Shown: in pieces, positions 43,169 through 51,444 of the stretch
Position numbering within the stretch: the first letter of the stretch is position 1
How the letters are laid out: each line of letters starts with the position of its first letter
Position numbers and translations under genes: made by a program
Assembly (NCBI GenBank): GCA_964611335.1
Contig: CAZSXR010000003.1
Location: 62,001 to 126,000, forward strand
Source of the DNA: BOG-1112 sp964611335
Lineage (GTDB): Bacteria > Bdellovibrionota_B > Oligoflexia > Oligoflexales > Bog-1112
Length of the DNA: 64,000 bases
Direction: 5' to 3'
The notes under the pieces: generated by a model
The model's input: only the letters and a program-made list of their open reading frames with translations
Database searches by the model: none
What the model was told of the DNA's origin: nothing

Positions 43169-43185
43169 ACAGTCTCCGGATATGT

Positions 43186-44418
43186 TTAGGGCTGAGAAGA
43201 GATAATTTTCTGAAAGTGAAAATATTTCCAGAAAAAGGGAAGGATGACCATTACAAAACCAGTTGGAATTAAAATAGGGAGATGCGACATAATGAATGCG
43301 AGAGGCTCAAGTTTTTTAGAGGGCAAGACAATGGGATGAAGGTCGAGTGTACTCAGTCTTCCATGATCTTTGAAGAGGTCAGGATTTTGAAAGCTTAAGC
43401 GAATAGCATCGCGAATAACACGTATGTTTGTCATGACATTCGAAAGCATTATATTTAAGCAACGATCATCGCAGTCGCGATAGTGATCGAGTCGTCCTGA
43501 CTTCAAACTGAAAAGAAAGTCTCGATCGTACAATTGTTGATCCAAGGCATCGAGAAGTTTTGCTCGTTCTTTTTTTGTAAATTTGTTTTCATAGAATCGA
43601 GGAGCATTTGGATAATCATCGGATTGGAAGCTAATGGTTTGATCCTTACCTTCCAAAACCGATTTTGCAAATTGGTTTTTGCTATAATTCCATACGGTTT
43701 TTAGTAAATTTTCACATTTATCAAATTTCTCAAGAGAGCAGGAAATGATGTCCCCACTTTCAAATAAATTTTGCAGATCGGAAAGATTTCCTCCTACTTG
43801 GTGGAAAAAAATCTCAACCGAAGAATTCTTCTTCGCAAATGTACTCAGTGCATCGACGTGTGCGCCGAGCCCTGTTATGGATTGTACAGCACCTCCTGCG
43901 TCGAATTCTTGTTTGAATTCTAGGTCTGAGAAGGAAAATTTAATGCCAACATGCAATTTACCACCGCTGGTGGTCAAAGATACATATTGAGTTCCACATT
44001 CTTCGCGGAATCTATCAGGATCCTGTTCGCTTACTTGTATTTTTGGATTTGTGATGAGTTTTTGTCTCACTCCTACATGGTTTTGAAGGATGTAGGTGCT
44101 TGTATATTGCGTATCTCTTGCGCGTAGAACAAATTTAGCGAGTTCGCTGTCGCTTCCTACAACAATGGCACCAGGCACCTTAAAATTCATTTGGGTCTGA
44201 AGCTGACTCCAATTTTCCACTTTGGTAAATTCAGCAACATATTCGATGTTAGGTCTGTCAATAACTGTTCCATCCACACATTGACGCATCTTATGTTCGA
44301 GTTTAAGTGAGTCATAACCGTTTCCTAACAGCGCAGGATATTCAGCTGCTTTTATTTCTGCAGAGTAGAGAGACCTTAAGAGACAAAACAATCCAGCAAT
44401 CCAGTAGGCCTGCTTCAT
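43186..44418 (-). CDS. Exported MACPF-like protein with C-terminal membrane anchor
   Basis: A 410-residue protein with a signal peptide (MKQAYWIAGLFCLLRSLYSA) and one C-terminal transmembrane segment (about 375-400, LPILIPTGFVMVILPFFW). At about residue 142 it has FREECGTQYVSLTTSGGKL, close to the MACPF/perforin signature G-T-H-Y-x(5,6)-G-G with Gln in place of His; an amphipathic stretch after it (FSFSDLEFKQEF) fits. Two Cys pairs follow (SCSLEKFDKCE and DCDDRC). Bacterial relatives often have F-x-x-x-C-G-x-x-[FY]-V. Pore formation is not shown. Same strand as the acyltransferase-like gene, 17 bases upstream of it. Confidence 0.5.
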   Translation of the reverse strand: MKQAYWIAGLFCLLRSLYSAEIKAAEYPALLGNGYDSLKLEHKMRQCVDGTVIDRPNIEYVAEFTKVENWSQLQTQMNFKVPGAIVVGSDSELAKFVLRARDTQYTSTYILQNHVGVRQKLITNPKIQVSEQDPDRFREECGTQYVSLTTSGGKLHVGIKFSFSDLEFKQEFDAGGAVQSITGLGAHVDALSTFAKKNSSVEIFFHQVGGNLSDLQNLFESGDIISCSLEKFDKCENLLKTVWNYSKNQFAKSVLEGKDQTISFQSDDYPNAPRFYENKFTKKERAKLLDALDQQLYDRDFLFSLKSGRLDHYRDCDDRCLNIMLSNVMTNIRVIRDAIRLSFQNPDLFKDHGRLSTLDLHPIVLPSKKLEPLAFIMSHLPILIPTGFVMVILPFFWKYFHFQKIISSQP

Positions 44419-44565
44419 GACGAACCTCTTTTCGTGACACCTGCACCAATTTTTAATTTTTATTGTGTCTATATAATTTCATAGCTCCTTTGAAATAAAA
44501 GTTCCACAATTTTCTTGAACATTCGTGTTAAAATTAAGATTAGAATTTAAAAAGGACACTACGTT

Positions 44566-46035
44566 ATGAATTTAAGGTGCGGCATTGTTTTTTTCTTCGC
44601 TTTGTTTCACGTCTCATCTTGCAATAAAAAACAGATCTCATTGAAGGATACTTACAGAGTTCCTTTCTTTCTTCTTACGAATCTCCCTCCTGAACGTGTT
44701 GCAGAAACCTATCAAAAAGTTGAAAAAAATTGCACCCCTGAATCTGCGTTGAAAGACATAGGAAAGGCAAAGATTTGGGTGGAAGGGTTAAATGGTCTTC
44801 AAAATATAGAATTCGATTTCCATGGGATCTCAGGAAATGGACTTCAAAGTGAAGATGCTTTGGGTGTTCGTATCGAGTTTCGTTGGAAAGAGGAGTATTT
44901 CGATTGCAAAACCAACAAGGAGAAAGATGCATTCCGATGCGAGTCTTTGATTCAGCACAGTCAAAGTGAAGGAAGCCCTGTTCTTATTTGCAAAATTCCG
45001 AAAGATGGTTATCCCGTAAGGTCCGTTGAAAACATAGCTCTCGTTGCTATAGCTTCCTATAAAAAAACTTTACGAGATTACAGTTTCGTTTCCGACAAGA
45101 GCCCTCCTCGAAATATTATGATTTTAGTAGCTCCTATTTTTGAAAAAATTTTTCATATTAAAAATGAAAATACCGAACTTCGTTATGATGTTGATAAGGC
45201 TCGATGGACTCAGAAGGCCGATTTGCGACGGGGGTGGAACTATACTATACAAGTCCTTCCTTCAAGCTTATGGATGAGAAGAAACAATCCCATGCGTAAA
45301 GACCTCTTCCTGCAAATGGGGGTTATAAGTCATGAGGCAGGACATCATATATTCGCTTCTCGTGTTCCAAAACTTAAGAAATACGGACTCCATTCGCAGA
45401 ATTCCGATGGGGAATTTTCATACATCTCCTACTTCGAAAAAAATGATCGCAATGCAGGAGTAGAATCTATTATTTCTGCTATAGATGAAGCTTATGCAGA
45501 CTCTGTTTCTCATCTCACATTTGCTTCGAGTACGAGTATCCATTACACTTTGGAATCTGCTAATTCTAGCGAAGCCCGTAGAGTGTCATCACCTAGGACC
45601 TCTCTGAAGAATACCGGGCCTGAATATACAAAAGCATTGACAGAACCCGTGCTGAGACATTTTTTAAGTCTTAAAAAAACTCAAGCCCCTCAAGATGTTC
45701 CAGACCATCAGGATATACATACTGTAGGGGCCATTCTTGCGCACAGTCTTGACGCCTTATTTGGAAATAAAGTTGGAGATTCACGAGAAGATCCTCGCAG
45801 TGAAGAGAAATACAAGCTTCTCAACGCATGGATAGATGAAATCGAAAAATTGTTTCTTAGCAAAACAGAATACTACAGCGATATGCCATCACAATTTTTG
45901 AATGATGCTTTGTGGGTAGCGGTGAAACTTGCCTTTATAAAAGGCGCAGAACTTTCTAAGACTCAGTGTGAGATTTTAGAGCAGAAATTTCCAGTTTTTG
46001 TTGTAGATTGGAAAAAAAGATACCGGTGCCATTAA
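44566..46035 (+). CDS. Lipoprotein with zinc-metalloprotease motif (HExxH)
   Basis: A 489-residue lipoprotein; signal MNLRCGIVFFFALFHVSSCN with the lipid Cys at residue 19. H256-E257-A-G-H260 (ISHEAGHHIF) is a zincin active site, and about 50 residues later AIDEAYADSVSH (D307/E308) supplies a plausible third ligand as in gluzincins. Residues 1-200 are beta-rich and unassigned. No family recognised; a secreted or surface peptidase is likely. The kynA gene starts 19 bases after its stop. Confidence 0.7.
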   Translation: MNLRCGIVFFFALFHVSSCNKKQISLKDTYRVPFFLLTNLPPERVAETYQKVEKNCTPESALKDIGKAKIWVEGLNGLQNIEFDFHGISGNGLQSEDALGVRIEFRWKEEYFDCKTNKEKDAFRCESLIQHSQSEGSPVLICKIPKDGYPVRSVENIALVAIASYKKTLRDYSFVSDKSPPRNIMILVAPIFEKIFHIKNENTELRYDVDKARWTQKADLRRGWNYTIQVLPSSLWMRRNNPMRKDLFLQMGVISHEAGHHIFASRVPKLKKYGLHSQNSDGEFSYISYFEKNDRNAGVESIISAIDEAYADSVSHLTFASSTSIHYTLESANSSEARRVSSPRTSLKNTGPEYTKALTEPVLRHFLSLKKTQAPQDVPDHQDIHTVGAILAHSLDALFGNKVGDSREDPRSEEKYKLLNAWIDEIEKLFLSKTEYYSDMPSQFLNDALWVAVKLAFIKGAELSKTQCEILEQKFPVFVVDWKKRYRCH

Positions 46036-46054
46036 AGAATCAGAGGGAGCATTT

Positions 46055-46837
46055 ATGACGTCCGTAAATTACCAGAACTATTTGCAGTTGGATAAAATTC
46101 TTAATGCACAGAAGCCCGTTTCTGAAAACGAACATGACGAAATGCTCTTTATCATCATTCATCAAACATATGAGTTGTGGTTTAAACAGCTCTTACATGA
46201 AGCAGCTTTTTTAAAACAGAGCCTTTGTGAAAATGACACTTTCCAATCTCTAGCAACTATGAAAAGAGTTTTAAAAATTTTAAAAACACTTGTAGGTCAA
46301 ATCGATATACTAGAAACGATGACACCCCTTTCTTTCATGAGTTTTCGCTACCGTTTGGAAAGCGCCAGCGGGTTTCAATCCTGGCAATTTCGTTGTTTTG
46401 AAGCTGTGATGGGATTGAAAAATAAAGAAAAAATAAAGCATCTGGCAGAGGACTCGGAAGAAAAAAGAATAGTTCTTCACCTTCTAAACGAAGAGAGTCT
46501 TTACGACGCTTTTTTAAAAGGGTTGAAAAAAGCAGGATATGAATTGCCTAGAGACATATTGGAACGAGATCTGAGTCAAACGTATGAGGGTGATAGCCGA
46601 GTACAAGATCTCATTTTTAGAATTTATAAAGAAGATAAAGAACGTTCTTTGCTATGCGAACTGTTTGTAGACTTGGATGAAGGTGTGCAAGAATGGCGCT
46701 ACAGGCATGTAAAAATGGTGGAAAGAACGATTGGAGATAAGATGGGAACGGGTGGAAGTTTAGGAACCCGCTACTTGCAATCTACAATGGCGAAGCCCGC
46801 TTTTGTAGATCTGTGGGCTATACGGAATCGCTTGTGA
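46055..46837 (+). CDS. kynA: Tryptophan 2,3-dioxygenase
   Basis: A 260-residue haem enzyme opening the indole ring of Trp to N-formylkynurenine. Marks: DEMLFIIIHQTYELWFKQ with the distal His, MTPLSFMSFR, SGFQSWQFR, the proximal haem His in EWRYRHVKMVERTIG, and GTGGSLGTRYL. Slightly short compared with the usual 270-290, mainly at the N terminus. A strong GAGGGAG site precedes the ATG. The next pathway enzyme, kynB, lies 0.6 kb away on the other strand. Confidence 0.96.
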   Translation: MTSVNYQNYLQLDKILNAQKPVSENEHDEMLFIIIHQTYELWFKQLLHEAAFLKQSLCENDTFQSLATMKRVLKILKTLVGQIDILETMTPLSFMSFRYRLESASGFQSWQFRCFEAVMGLKNKEKIKHLAEDSEEKRIVLHLLNEESLYDAFLKGLKKAGYELPRDILERDLSQTYEGDSRVQDLIFRIYKEDKERSLLCELFVDLDEGVQEWRYRHVKMVERTIGDKMGTGGSLGTRYLQSTMAKPAFVDLWAIRNRL

Positions 46838-46842
46838 GGTGC

Positions 46843-47394
46843 TTAAAGAAAGTCGGTGAAAGTTGATTCGAGTACACCCATTTCTTCTTTTAAACCGTTG
46901 ACCACACCTGGTTCGAAAGCAAGCCAAGGAGCAAGGAAAGGTTTGTGTATGTCCACGGTTTTGTGAATTTTTACAAGGACTTTATTTTTTGACAGAGTGT
47001 AGGTGACCTCGAGGAGGACTTTTTTTGTATTATCAGCATCTCCATCGGCTTCGATATTTGTGGACTCTGCATTGAATTTTAGAGAGCTTTCGCTTGTTTC
47101 CGTATTAGCGTCGAATGTTATGCTGATGTTTCCATGAACTGATGAATAAGAGTCCACATATTCAAAAGAACCCGAATCTTCTTCTACTCCTAAAGCGCTC
47201 AAGAGCTTTTCTTTAATTTCAGTCGATGACAGTGAACTTGAAAAACTACAATTTGCAGAAGATGAGAACTGATAGAGACCATTGTGAGGTCTTTCATATT
47301 TTGCTTGGATTTGATTACACTGCCCCTCTGCGTAAAGATGTGACGAAAGGCCGGCGAATAATAAACTACCAACGAGAAGTTTTGATTTCATCAT
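46843..47394 (-). CDS. Hypothetical exported protein
   Basis: A 183-residue protein with signal peptide MMKSKLLVGSLLFAGLSSHLYA. The mature part is beta-rich, Ser/Thr-rich, and has only two Cys (QCNQI and ANCSFS), likely one disulfide. No known motif. It is convergent with kynA, 5 bases apart, and lies downstream of kynB; a link with the Trp genes is not implied by sequence. Confidence 0.65.
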   Translation of the reverse strand: MMKSKLLVGSLLFAGLSSHLYAEGQCNQIQAKYERPHNGLYQFSSSANCSFSSSLSSTEIKEKLLSALGVEEDSGSFEYVDSYSSVHGNISITFDANTETSESSLKFNAESTNIEADGDADNTKKVLLEVTYTLSKNKVLVKIHKTVDIHKPFLAPWLAFEPGVVNGLKEEMGVLESTFTDFL

Positions 47395-47445
47395 TTTAAA
47401 TCCTCAAACTGTGTGAACTCCAACACTGAAAGAGTAAGCTTCGAT

Positions 47446-48096
47446 TTATGAATTTTCTTTAAGAAGCACTGCACGAAGTGGAGATGCTTCACCCGCTTCT
47501 ATTTTTAAGGGAAGGGCAATCAAAGTATAAATTCCTTCAGGTACATGTTTCAAAACAAGGCATTCCAGAACAGCTAAATTCAATTGCGCCAAAGTTGTAT
47601 GGGATTCTAATAGTTTTGATGAGGCAGGATCTACAGAAGGTGTATCTATGCCTATCAGTTGCACACCTTTCTTATGTAAGACCTTAATTAATTCGGGAGA
47701 AAGGGAATTGAAATCATTGCTCCATCGTTCTTCGTCATAAGAAGCCGTATAAAAAAGTATGCGTGGGGCCTGAATAATTTTTTCTTCGATGTCTTTAGGA
47801 ACAATACGTGCTCCTTTTTTTAAAGTTTCCAAACGTAGAACTTGGCAAGTTCCCAGATAGAATTCGAGAGACCTCTCATCGATGCTTTGCCCGTTTTTTG
47901 CATAGTGAGAAGGAGCGTCGGCATGTGCTCCTATATGCAAGGTGCTTGTGATCGAAGATAAACTGAGATTATCACCTTTATGCATATCCAAACTGACATG
48001 CCTTTCAAAAGTTTTGTCTCCAGGAAAGACTGCGAGTCTTTCTGAAATGGTGGGAGAAATATCTATAATTTGCGTCTTCTTAGAAAGTATCATCAA
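47446..48096 (-). CDS. kynB: Kynurenine formamidase (cyclase family)
   Basis: A 216-residue metal-dependent hydrolase. The zinc-binding signature HIGAHADAPSHY (HxGxHxDxPxHY) is exact, and DISPTISERLAVFPGD at the N terminus and LIGIDTPSVDP in the second half are as in KynB. It converts N-formylkynurenine to kynurenine, the step after kynA. It overlaps the asparaginase gene by 17 bases and is the last gene of a three-gene run with LLM oxidoreductase and asparaginase. No kynU in the window. Confidence 0.92.
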   Translation of the reverse strand: MMILSKKTQIIDISPTISERLAVFPGDKTFERHVSLDMHKGDNLSLSSITSTLHIGAHADAPSHYAKNGQSIDERSLEFYLGTCQVLRLETLKKGARIVPKDIEEKIIQAPRILFYTASYDEERWSNDFNSLSPELIKVLHKKGVQLIGIDTPSVDPASSKLLESHTTLAQLNLAVLECLVLKHVPEGIYTLIALPLKIEAGEASPLRAVLLKENS

Positions 48097-49060
48097 GATT
48101 GTCCGATAAATTACGAGTTTGAAAATCTTTTAAACGACCACGGAGCTCTTTGGGGATTATATTTTCATTTATACAAATTTCCTGTCTAAACAGTTTGGGA
48201 AGAGGTAGTTTCCAATCTAAACAGTGAAGAACAGCTCCGACTATAAAGTTCATAGCCTGCTGGTCACTCCCTTGTGCAAGTTTGATTGCGATTCCTAATC
48301 CTTTAGGAAAATCGGAGTGCACAATGCTCAGTCCAAGCACTCCGTCAGCTCCTTCTTTTGCAAGAATTTTTCCTTTTCCTGTTCTCATGATTAGAGTGTC
48401 AAGACGGCCTGTTCCTCCTACCAATTCGGGATGACGGGTCATGGATTCCCAAATCCAGTCTTTATCTTTTTCTCTTACAAGATTTGAAAAAAGTTGTGCA
48501 AGCTCCGTAGCGTTTAAAGCGACAGTTGCAAGCCCACAGCCATCTTTTGCAACATAATGTGGATGCCAAGACTCACCTAAAATGGAATGCACATAGGCTA
48601 TATATGCTTTGTAAAGAGGGTGCTGCAAAGATGTGTAGTTTTCCAAGCTCCAATTTTTATTCTCGCATGCGCGAAGAAGAGCTGCATGTTCACCCGAGCA
48701 GGGGTGAAGAATCTTTTCAGGGTTTTGAACAAGAGGACCTTGTAAGGGTTGACTTCGAGGTACTGATAAAAGGTCTACCGAGTGCTTTCCTAACAATTTA
48801 CGTACAATTTCTATATGAGCTGTTTCTGCGTTGTGAGAAGCAACACTGAGAGCTTTTTCTTCCCACGAGAGTTTTTCAAGATCTTTTGTGAAGACTTTCA
48901 AATGCAAAGGTTTTGCTGTGGATCTTGGAAAAAAAAGAGAAGGGGAACCGTAGTTGTGAATCACCTCTGAACCCATCACCCACGCTATAGATCCGAACTT
49001 TGTAACTTCGGTGAGCTGTGCTCGTTTGTATTCTACAAACACTTGCCAAGGTGCGCTCAT
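48080..49060 (-). CDS. Asparaginase II family (Rhizobium-type) protein
   Basis: A 326-residue protein of the thermolabile asparaginase family (PF06089). Catalytic-type motif FPRSTAKPLHL (Ser and Lys of the first SxxK). The metal-site motif reads HPCSGEHAALLRAC, with Glu where family members have Lys (CSGKH), and the second Cys is in KDGCGLATVAL. The K-to-E change may alter metal binding. It would release ammonia from asparagine or a related amide. Sits between the LLM oxidoreductase (9-base gap) and kynB (overlap). Confidence 0.85.
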   Translation of the reverse strand: MSAPWQVFVEYKRAQLTEVTKFGSIAWVMGSEVIHNYGSPSLFFPRSTAKPLHLKVFTKDLEKLSWEEKALSVASHNAETAHIEIVRKLLGKHSVDLLSVPRSQPLQGPLVQNPEKILHPCSGEHAALLRACENKNWSLENYTSLQHPLYKAYIAYVHSILGESWHPHYVAKDGCGLATVALNATELAQLFSNLVREKDKDWIWESMTRHPELVGGTGRLDTLIMRTGKGKILAKEGADGVLGLSIVHSDFPKGLGIAIKLAQGSDQQAMNFIVGAVLHCLDWKLPLPKLFRQEICINENIIPKELRGRLKDFQTRNLSDNLDDTF

Positions 49061-49069
49061 ACTTTCCTT

Positions 49070-50200
49070 TCACAATTTTGAAATCACCTCTTCTGCAAAG
49101 AGTTTCATGCATTTTTTCACGAGAGAAGAGTCGTGACAGTTGAAATCAAACCATAGCATAAGTCTATCTTCAGAATGATAGTTTTTATACAGCTGTTCGC
49201 GGATCTCTTCTGGGCTTCCGCAAAGAGCATTGTCAATAGCTTGCTTTATGCGCTCTGGACGGATGGTTCCTTCCATTGCTTTCCAATAGACTTCGAGTGC
49301 TTTTTGGGCTCGCTTTTTTGCCAGAGAAGAATTTTCATCAATAAAAACTAAAACTGTGCGTGGTAAATAATCTCGTTTCCAAGGTCCGCCTTCTGGATGG
49401 TAGCACTGCTTCATTCTTTCATGTGTTTCTTCTATAGTTTTTACAGGAGTGATAGAAAGATTGAAAACTTTACAAGGGAGAAACTTATTTGCAAGTATTT
49501 GTGCATTAGCGTCATGAGAGCCGATGATAAGAGAAAGTAAATTTAAAGGTGACTCATGAGGGATGATTTTCATCTCATCAAAAACCCATTGGGCTTCGAT
49601 AGAAATCTCTTTGCCGTCTTTGCTTATCTTTTTTAAGGGAATCTCTTTCGAAGAAAACGTATCGCCTCGCATAGCCCTACAAAATATTTCAACAGCTTCT
49701 AGAAAGATCTTAGGCTTGATAAGGTCCCAAATTTCTTCTTCCATAGCATTGCGTGGGAAAATTCCATAGGGTTTATTAGAATAGTCAAAACGACCGGATG
49801 CAAATCCAAGATGCAATCTTCTTGTCTCTCCTGTGTTTAATCCGTGGAGAGAAAGAAAAGAACGTATACTTTCCGCATGAGCAAGAGGTCCTCCATTACA
49901 AAGTATATTGCGAATTGCAGAACCGACTTCGATGCGTTTTGTCTTTGAAAAAATTTTGTGAGCGAGTTGGCAGATATCAGTGTTGATACCTACTTCGCCT
50001 TCAAAGTGAGGAATGACAGGCTTTTTATGCGATTTTTGCACTTCTGAGCTTAGGTGAGATTCTGCAACCCATGCTGTTTCATAAGGGAGTGCATCGGCAT
50101 ATTCGATTTCTTCAAAGAAGTTTTCGAACATTTCTCGCTCGCTCGGTAAATATCCGTCGACTACATTTTGGCATAGTGAAAAAAAGACATCGAATCTCAT
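49070..50200 (-). CDS. LLM-class flavin-dependent oxidoreductase
   Basis: A 376-residue luciferase-like monooxygenase fold (TIM barrel binding reduced FMN). Visible: FEEIEYADALPYETAWVAESHL in the N-terminal barrel, RIEVGSAIRNI, LHLGFASGRFD, and GSPEEIREQL near the end. Substrate unknown. As first gene of the run with asparaginase II and kynB it may take part in amide or aromatic amino-acid breakdown (inference). Confidence 0.85.
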   Translation of the reverse strand: MRFDVFFSLCQNVVDGYLPSEREMFENFFEEIEYADALPYETAWVAESHLSSEVQKSHKKPVIPHFEGEVGINTDICQLAHKIFSKTKRIEVGSAIRNILCNGGPLAHAESIRSFLSLHGLNTGETRRLHLGFASGRFDYSNKPYGIFPRNAMEEEIWDLIKPKIFLEAVEIFCRAMRGDTFSSKEIPLKKISKDGKEISIEAQWVFDEMKIIPHESPLNLLSLIIGSHDANAQILANKFLPCKVFNLSITPVKTIEETHERMKQCYHPEGGPWKRDYLPRTVLVFIDENSSLAKKRAQKALEVYWKAMEGTIRPERIKQAIDNALCGSPEEIREQLYKNYHSEDRLMLWFDFNCHDSSLVKKCMKLFAEEVISKL

Positions 50201-50325
50201 GAGTCTTTCCGTGAAGAATAAAGTTTTGAGAAGTTAAAAAGAGATTCTCATATTTTTTTTAAAATTCCAATATGCAGATAGAACTTATATTGGATTAGGA
50301 ATCGAACTAGGAGAACTTAGACAAC

Positions 50326-51306
50326 TCAATTCAGGTAATGCAACTCTGGGCTTTTAGAAAAACGCCAAATTTTCCCGTCGATGTAGTAATGGAAGAGTAC
50401 AAGCATCATAAAAGGACTGAAGAGATATTCACCCCAAGGTGAGATGAAAGAATAAACAGCAACACATCCAAAAACGCATCCGTAAACCAGAGAATAGAAG
50501 AGCCATCGATGCCATACATCCTTTCCAAAACGGTTTTTTTGAAAATGTATGATCCAACCTTGATACTGCACATCATGATAGATGGTTTCCAAAGCGACAA
50601 GTAAACCGAAAGGTGGATCGCTGATGGCATAGGTAAAATAATAGGTGCTAACAATGGCGATAAGAAAAAGCAATTTGGGAAGATGCAAAGATTGTATTTT
50701 CAATAAATACAATTGACGGAGTGCATAAATTGCAATGAGCAGAAAAAATATTTTTTGGAAAATTTCATGAGATATATCGATGTGGGGAATCCACTCAAGT
50801 GCTGTTCTTGAATGATCGGATAAGCGTATAAGCAGAGCCAAAATGACAGTTCCATAAAGAAGAATATCATCGAGATAAGAATCGATAATTTTTAACCCCT
50901 CTGTTTTTTTCTTATAGAGTTTGAGAAAACCTGAATTTTGTCTCAATATATGCCAGATTCCATAGATATTTAGAAAGACGTCAAAGTGTGTGTCGAATCC
51001 TAAGGGTTTTAGAGTGAAACCTGATAATACGAGAAGGAGTAATCCCAACGTATACGAAGTTCTGCGCCTCGCGAATTCTATGCCGTCAGCATGAGTGCGA
51101 GAGAAGGTTTGAAAGATATGAGGATGATCAAACAGGGAGTAGAAGACAAGAGTAGCGATGATAGCGGCGTATTTGTGAAAAAAATTTTCTGGTGAAAGTA
51201 GCAGCAGCCCTTTGTACAAAGCGTAGTAGGCATAGGTTAAAAGCACACTGCCTGTGAAAAAACACAGGTCCCAGCGTGCGCTAACAATCCACTTGGACTT
51301 TTGCAT
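50326..51306 (-). CDS. His-rich polytopic membrane protein, family not recognised
   Basis: A 326-residue protein with about eight hydrophobic segments. Conserved-looking polar motifs lie at segment ends: DHPHIFQTFSRTHAD (about 60-74), WHILRQNSGFLKLYKK (about 118-133), YHDVQYQGWIIHFQKNR (about 243-259) and FHYYIDGKIWRF (about 308-319). Clusters of His facing one side recall di-iron membrane oxygenases (desaturase or carotene-cleavage Brp/Blh type), but I cannot name the family. Stands alone. Confidence 0.6.
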   Translation of the reverse strand: MQKSKWIVSARWDLCFFTGSVLLTYAYYALYKGLLLLSPENFFHKYAAIIATLVFYSLFDHPHIFQTFSRTHADGIEFARRRTSYTLGLLLLVLSGFTLKPLGFDTHFDVFLNIYGIWHILRQNSGFLKLYKKKTEGLKIIDSYLDDILLYGTVILALLIRLSDHSRTALEWIPHIDISHEIFQKIFFLLIAIYALRQLYLLKIQSLHLPKLLFLIAIVSTYYFTYAISDPPFGLLVALETIYHDVQYQGWIIHFQKNRFGKDVWHRWLFYSLVYGCVFGCVAVYSFISPWGEYLFSPFMMLVLFHYYIDGKIWRFSKSPELHYLN

Positions 51307-51444
51307 GGGATTTCGTTCGAGCCTTTTCTTTGAGGTCTTCTCAAAAAGGAAGGCTAGCTTTAAAAAAAATTATACACAAGATAGTCAAAACGACCGAATT
51401 AGGTTACAAAAAGATTTCTCATCAAACCTATTGCAAAGAGTCTT

